Source: Dialister sp.
GTDB taxonomy: Bacteria > Bacillota > Negativicutes > Veillonellales > Dialisteraceae
Assembly: GCA_022722495.1 (NCBI GenBank)
Contig: JAIJLI010000060.1
Coordinates: forward strand, 1 to 8,685
Length of the DNA stretch: 8,685 bases
Reading direction: 5' to 3'
Of the stretch, positions 5,569 through 8,685 are shown in pieces. The stretch's first letter is position 1, and every line of letters starts with the position of its first letter. The position numbers and the translations under genes are program-made. The notes under the pieces were generated by a model, which saw only the letters and a list, made by a program, of their open reading frames with translations, was not told the DNA's origin and ran no database searches.

Positions 5569-7713
5569 ATGTCTATACGAATCGCCCTGGCGGGTAACCC
5601 GAACTGCGGGAAGACGACATTATTCAATGAACTGACCGGCAGCTCCCAGTACGTAGGGAACTGGCCCGGTGTCACAGTCGAAAAGAAGGACGGTATCCTC
5701 AAAGGACACAAGGACGTCATCATCCAGGATCTGCCTGGAATCTATTCCCTTTCTCCGTACACGCTCGAAGAAAAAGTCGCCAGAAACTATCTGGTGAACG
5801 AACAGCCGGACGTCATCCTGAATATCATCGATGGCACGAATCTGGAACGTAACCTGTACCTTACGACACAGCTGGTGGAGATCGGTCTGCCGATGATCGT
5901 GGCCATCAATATGATGGACCTTGTCAAAAAGAATGGCGACATCATTGATTTCGACAAACTCTCCTCCGAGCTGGGCTGCCCGGTCGTAGAGATCTCTGCG
6001 CTGCAGGGCAAGGGATGCCGGGAAGCGGCTGAAAAGGCGATGGAACTCGCTATGAATAAGAAATCGCTTCGCCTGCCGTCTGTATTCACCGGCAGCGTCG
6101 AGCATGCCATCGCACACATCGAAGAATCGATCTCCGATAAAGTCGAAAACCAGTTCGTTCGCTGGTATGCCATTAAAGTATTCGAAAGAGACCAAGATGC
6201 GACGGGAGCTCTGCAGCTGGATCCGAAGCTGATGTCTCATCTGGAAGGCCATATCAAGGACTGCGAAGACGAGCTCGATGATGATGCCGAGTCCATCATC
6301 ATCAATCAGCGCTATGGCTACATTTCCAAGATCATAGACAGTGTCATGAAGAAAAAGAAGCAGGGTGTCTCCATGACGACCTCGGATAAGATCGACCATA
6401 TCGTCACGAACCGCATCCTTGCGCTTCCGATCTTCTTCCTCATCATGACGCTTGTCTATTTCATCTCTGTCACCACCGTCGGCGGCTGGGCGACAGACTG
6501 GGTGAATGATACCTTCTTCGGAGAGATCGTGAATGACGCAGCGACTGGCTTCATGGAGTCCATCGAAGCGCCGGACTGGATGTCTAGCCTCGTCGTAGAC
6601 GGCATCATCGGCGGTGTCGGCACCGTCCTCGGCTTTGTGCCGCAGATCCTCCTCATTTTCTTCTTCCTCTCCCTTCTGGAAGACTCCGGCTACATGGCGC
6701 GTGTTGCCTTCATCATGGACCGCATTTTCCGTAAATTCGGTCTCTCCGGCAAGTCCTTCATCCCGATCCTTGTCGGCAGCGGCTGCGGTGTACCGGCTGT
6801 CATGGCGACCCGTACCATCGAAGACCTGCGTGACCGCCGCATGACCATCATGCTCTGCACCTTCATCCCATGCTCTGCAAAGGCGGTCATCATTTCCATG
6901 ATCACTTCCGTATTCTTCCCAGACTCCATCCTGATGGCACCGGCCATGTACTTCCTCGGCATCGCGGTCATCATCCTCGCAGGCATCGCTCTCAAAAAGA
7001 CAGGTGCTTTTGCGGGTGATCCGGCTCCTTTCGTCATGGAGCTTCCGGCTTACCACTTCCCGTCCATGAAGGGTGTCCTCATCCATATGTGGGAAAGAGC
7101 ACGCGGTTTCATCATCAAAGCCGGCACCATCATCTTTGCAGCCTGCGTCATCATCTGGTTCTTCTCCGCATTCAATGCAGGTCTTGAAATGGTAGAAGAC
7201 ATCGAAGACTCCATGATGGCTGCCTTCGGTCATGCGATCTCCTGGATCTTTGTTCCACTCGGTCTCGGTGACTGGAAGGGCGCTGTCGCTGTTATTTCCG
7301 CAGAAATGGCCAAGGAAAATGCAATGAGTACCCTGGCTGTTCTGAATGGTGTCGCTGCAGAAGCAGAGGACGAAGAAATCATGGCCGGCATTGCGAATAT
7401 GTTCACTCCGATTGCTGCCTTCTCCTACATGCTCCTGAACCTCTTTGACCCGCCATGCGTCGTCGCTATGGCTACCATCGCCAGAGAAATGGGCGACCGC
7501 AAATGGGCGGCTATCGCTATCGGCTTCCAGCTCGCGCTCGGCTATGGCATGGCTTTCGTAGCTTACAATCTGGGCAGCTGGCTCTTCTACGGCGCTGCCT
7601 TCGGTCTCTCTCAGGGCATCGCCATTGTCCTCTGCCTCCTTGCTCTCTACTTCATCTGCCGTCCGGCTCCGAAGAAGAAAGAAATCTCCGAAGCCGTTGC
7701 TGCGAAAGCGTAA
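5569..7713 (+). CDS. feoB: Ferrous iron transporter FeoB
   Basis: A 714-residue inner-membrane Fe(II) transporter with an N-terminal GTPase domain. G-domain motifs: G1 GNPNCGKT at 9-16, G2 Thr36 in GVTVEKK, G3 DLPG at 54-57, G4 NMMD at 114-117, G5 SALQGKG at 143-149. A helical spacer region, rich in acidic residues near 231-241, links to the membrane part, which starts about residue 280. The first gate-type motif GSGCGVPA is at 403-410 with Cys406, and CTFIPCSAK is at 430-438. Further membrane segments lie near 344-370, 456-476, 516-534, 606-632, 646-668 and 676-698; DPPCVVAMATIARE is typical of the last part. The tail is short and basic (PKKK) with no added domain. The ATG at 5569 has AAGGAGA upstream. 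Its neighbours are two feoA genes and the Cys-rich companion, yet both flanking gaps are large and repetitive, so internal transcript processing or separate transcription is possible. Confidence 0.98.
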   Translation: MSIRIALAGNPNCGKTTLFNELTGSSQYVGNWPGVTVEKKDGILKGHKDVIIQDLPGIYSLSPYTLEEKVARNYLVNEQPDVILNIIDGTNLERNLYLTTQLVEIGLPMIVAINMMDLVKKNGDIIDFDKLSSELGCPVVEISALQGKGCREAAEKAMELAMNKKSLRLPSVFTGSVEHAIAHIEESISDKVENQFVRWYAIKVFERDQDATGALQLDPKLMSHLEGHIKDCEDELDDDAESIIINQRYGYISKIIDSVMKKKKQGVSMTTSDKIDHIVTNRILALPIFFLIMTLVYFISVTTVGGWATDWVNDTFFGEIVNDAATGFMESIEAPDWMSSLVVDGIIGGVGTVLGFVPQILLIFFFLSLLEDSGYMARVAFIMDRIFRKFGLSGKSFIPILVGSGCGVPAVMATRTIEDLRDRRMTIMLCTFIPCSAKAVIISMITSVFFPDSILMAPAMYFLGIAVIILAGIALKKTGAFAGDPAPFVMELPAYHFPSMKGVLIHMWERARGFIIKAGTIIFAACVIIWFFSAFNAGLEMVEDIEDSMMAAFGHAISWIFVPLGLGDWKGAVAVISAEMAKENAMSTLAVLNGVAAEAEDEEIMAGIANMFTPIAAFSYMLLNLFDPPCVVAMATIAREMGDRKWAAIAIGFQLALGYGMAFVAYNLGSWLFYGAAFGLSQGIAIVLCLLALYFICRPAPKKKEISEAVAAKA

Positions 7714-7762
7714 GGGTGACTGGTAGCTGGGGAAATCTCCGCTATGGTATGACCGCTGAGAA

Positions 7763-7780
7763 GCCCCTTGAAAAAGGGGC
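7763..7780. repeat. Hairpin module after feoB
   Basis: GCCCCTT at 7763-7769 pairs with AAGGGGC at 7774-7780 around GAAA. GTGCC, AAA, GGCGC and then GGATAG follow, the same plan as the hairpin modules at 226-265 and, inverted, at 8614-8652. There is no T run, so this is probably repeat material and not the feoB terminator. No convincing terminator follows feoB before the Cys-rich gene. Confidence 0.55.
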
Positions 7781-7863
7781 GTGCCAAAGGCGCAGGATAG
7801 ACTGCCTCGAAGAGGCAGAAGGGAAAGTATATGAATCGAGACAGCACTACCCTGCCTCATTCT

Positions 7864-7943
7864 CTGAAGTTTGAAAGCAAGGATGAGTGGCTAGTGACTG
7901 ATGACTTAAGGGCATTGCCCCATATAATTGAGGCGAAGCCGCC
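7864..7943 (+). repeat. Dispersed intergenic module, copy 3
   Basis: This copy keeps the order of copy 1: CTGAAGTTTGAAAGCA, heptad-periodic GGCTAGT and GACTGAT, then GGGCATTGCCCCATATAA, then GGCGAAGCCGCC at 7932-7943. After it comes a degenerate 7-bp-periodic run at 7947-7976 (on the - strand AATTAGA, AATGAGA, AATTGAG, AAATGAT). A frame across this region (7831-8082) would give a peptide resembling the one in copy 1, but it lacks a ribosome binding site. Confidence 0.7.
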
Positions 7944-8034
7944 GTTATCATTTCTCAATTTCTCATTTCTAATTCCCGCAAAGCTTTCAGTCATAATCAG
8001 TGGACGGGCCGCCCCAAAGACTAATCCCGAACCC

Positions 8035-8050
8035 CGAAGTTTGAAAGCAG
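8035..8050 (+). repeat. Dispersed module opening segment, copy 4 (fragment)
   Basis: CGAAGTTTGAAAGCAG repeats the first bases of the module without the rest. It is preceded by CCCGAACCC, a degenerate relative of the CCCTGAA unit, the same association seen on the - strand at 5430-5437 (AACCCTGAAG). Confidence 0.55.
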
Positions 8051-8084
8051 AAAGAGCAATATACTCTTCATGCGAATCCTAATA

Positions 8085-8161
8085 GGTTCTGAAGGTTCAA
8101 AAGGTTTAGTAGAACCCGCTCCCCCTATTTCGCAAACAATCAAGGGGCAGCATGCCCCTTG
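8085..8161. repeat. Two hairpins upstream of the Cys-rich gene
   Basis: GGTTCT at 8085-8090 pairs with AGAACC at 8111-8116. CAAGGGGCA at 8141-8149 pairs perfectly with TGCCCCTTG at 8153-8161 around a three-base loop. The second stem lies 63 bases before the start codon at 8225 and has no T tract. It could shield or stabilise a processed transcript end, or simply be repeat material. I see no strong promoter between 7714 and 8224. Confidence 0.45.
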
Positions 8162-8224
8162 GTCTAACCCTGAATCTTGTTCTCATTTTTGACTTCTCTC
8201 GAATACATAAAAAAGGAGATAACT

Positions 8225-8395
8225 ATGAATCCCGCGGTCTATGCTGTGGTGGCGGTGATCGCCATCCTCTTCGTTCTTGCCTGCCGTCACATTTATCATG
8301 CTACCATCGGCGGCGGTGGATGTTGCGGTGGGGGCGGAGACTGCCCCGCCTGCCGCGAAAGGAAAATGAAACTTCACGGCGGACTCAAGAAATAA
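8225..8395 (+). CDS. FeoB-associated Cys-rich membrane protein
   Basis: A 56-residue protein matching the small family usually found downstream of feoB in Bacillota. An N-terminal membrane helix spans about residues 3-19 (YAVVAVIAILFVLA), followed by Cys20 and His22. A glycine-rich stretch carries Cys33-Cys34 and the pair Cys40-x-x-Cys43, then a basic tail (RERKMK, KK). The cysteines suggest metal handling at the cytoplasmic mouth of FeoB; this is inferred, since no reaction is established for the family. The start at 8225 has AAAGGAG eight bases upstream. It lies 511 bases after feoB, far more than usual, with repeats in between, but a strong terminator directly after its stop marks the end of the locus. 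Confidence 0.88.
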   Translation: MNPAVYAVVAVIAILFVLACRHIYHATIGGGGCCGGGGDCPACRERKMKLHGGLKK

Positions 8396-8426
8396 AAAAG
8401 GGAATCGCGAAAGCGGTTCCTTTTTT
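8395..8426 (+). terminator. Rho-independent terminator ending the feo locus
   Basis: GGAATCGC at 8401-8408 pairs with GCGGTTCC at 8413-8420, including one G-T wobble, around a GAAA tetraloop. Five or six A precede the stem and six T follow at 8421-8426. The hairpin begins at the last base of the stop codon of the Cys-rich gene. Confidence 0.92.
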
Positions 8427-8429
8427 GAT

Positions 8430-8489
8430 GGTTAGTGGCTAGTGACTGGTGGCTAGTGACTGGTGGCTGGTGACTGGTGGCTGGTGACT
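8430..8489 (+). repeat. GRCTRGT heptamer tandem array
   Basis: From 8430 the sequence divides into consecutive 7-mers: GGTTAGT, GGCTAGT, GACTGGT, GGCTAGT, GACTGGT, GGCTGGT, GACTGGT, GGCTGGT, then a broken GACTTGA. Alternation of two variants also gives a 14-bp period from 8437. It starts three bases after the terminator T tract. The unit differs from CCCTGAA at 512-574, but the period is the same. Confidence 0.9.
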
Positions 8490-8610
8490 TGAAGGCTGCT
8501 TTTGGGCATTAGCCGCATAGGGAAAGAGGGGCCGCGCCAGCGGCGCTTGGGTACTCTCGTAATTCGCCTGCTTGAACCGCATTTCCCCACTCCCTTTCAT
8601 ACCGCCGGTG
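8490..8610. other. Gene-free tail segment
   Basis: No supported gene lies here. The stretch holds GGGCATTAGCCGCATA near 8504, which recalls the GGGCATTGCCCCATATA part of the dispersed module, and a small hairpin GCCGC/GCGGC at 8531-8544. The open frame 8502-8684 has no ribosome binding site and runs into the repeat at 8611. Confidence 0.4.
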
Positions 8611-8685
8611 CCCTATCCGCCCCTTCGGGGCACCTTCCCCTCGAGGGGAAGGCTATTAAGTTAAGGAAATCGTTAGCTACGTAAC
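8611..8685 (-). repeat. 75-bp dispersed repeat, copy C (inverted relative to 193-267)
   Basis: Two hairpins (GCCCC/GGGGC at 8619-8631 and CCTTCCCCT/AGGGGAAGG at 8633-8652) lead into the AT-rich core, read here as GCTATTAAGTTAAGG and so on to the window edge. The repeat is cut by the end of the window, so its full length is unknown. The first bases of the core equal the terminal repeat of the MITE-like element at 2743. Confidence 0.8.

Noticed and set aside
5620..7860. A 746-codon - strand frame covering feoB.
   Set aside because: It mirrors feoB, has a low-complexity Asp/His/Arg-rich composition typical of antisense frames, and ends inside repeats.

Overview
The window reads as chromosomal DNA of a low-to-middle GC Bacillota. 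The gene complement points that way: two stand-alone FeoA proteins, a FeoB, a small FeoB-associated Cys-rich membrane protein, a Bacillus ThyA-like thymidylate synthase, and strong AGGAGG-type ribosome binding sites. The repeat-laden intergenic style makes me think of Negativicutes (Dialister or Megasphaera relatives), but that is an impression and no marker here proves it.

Layout, all genes on the + strand. Positions 1-629 hold no convincing gene. They carry stacked hairpins, a dispersed repeat, a nine-unit heptamer array and an extended -10 promoter. Positions 630-2675 encode RecQ helicase with two C-terminal HRDC domains. A 150-bp MITE-like element with 19-bp terminal inverted repeats and an 8-bp direct repeat lies at 2735-2900. 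Positions 3040-4313 are a two-gene folate/thymidylate operon, thyA-folA, with a 4-bp ATGA overlap and a strong terminator. Positions 4539-8426 are a ferrous-iron uptake locus: promoter, feoA, feoA, feoB, Cys-rich small protein, terminator. The window ends in another heptad-periodic array and an inverted copy of the repeat found near its start.

How the genes work together. ThyA turns dUMP and methylene-tetrahydrofolate into dTMP and dihydrofolate, and FolA reduces the dihydrofolate back, so the pair forms one cycle. FeoB is the membrane Fe(II) transporter with a cytosolic G domain. The two FeoA proteins are likely SH3-like partners, and the Cys-rich protein is a usual companion in Bacillota. 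RecQ acts separately, in DNA repair and recombination.

The genes are ordinary. What stands out is the intergenic DNA: tandem arrays whose period is always 7 bp or a multiple of it, a dispersed module seen four times in both orientations, a REPIN-like pair of hairpins with compensating base changes, a well-bounded MITE, and a 75-bp repeat present inverted near both ends. Some of this material lies inside the feo locus, separating feoB from its partner genes by 443 and 511 bp. I found no new protein system, tRNA, rRNA, CRISPR array or transposase.
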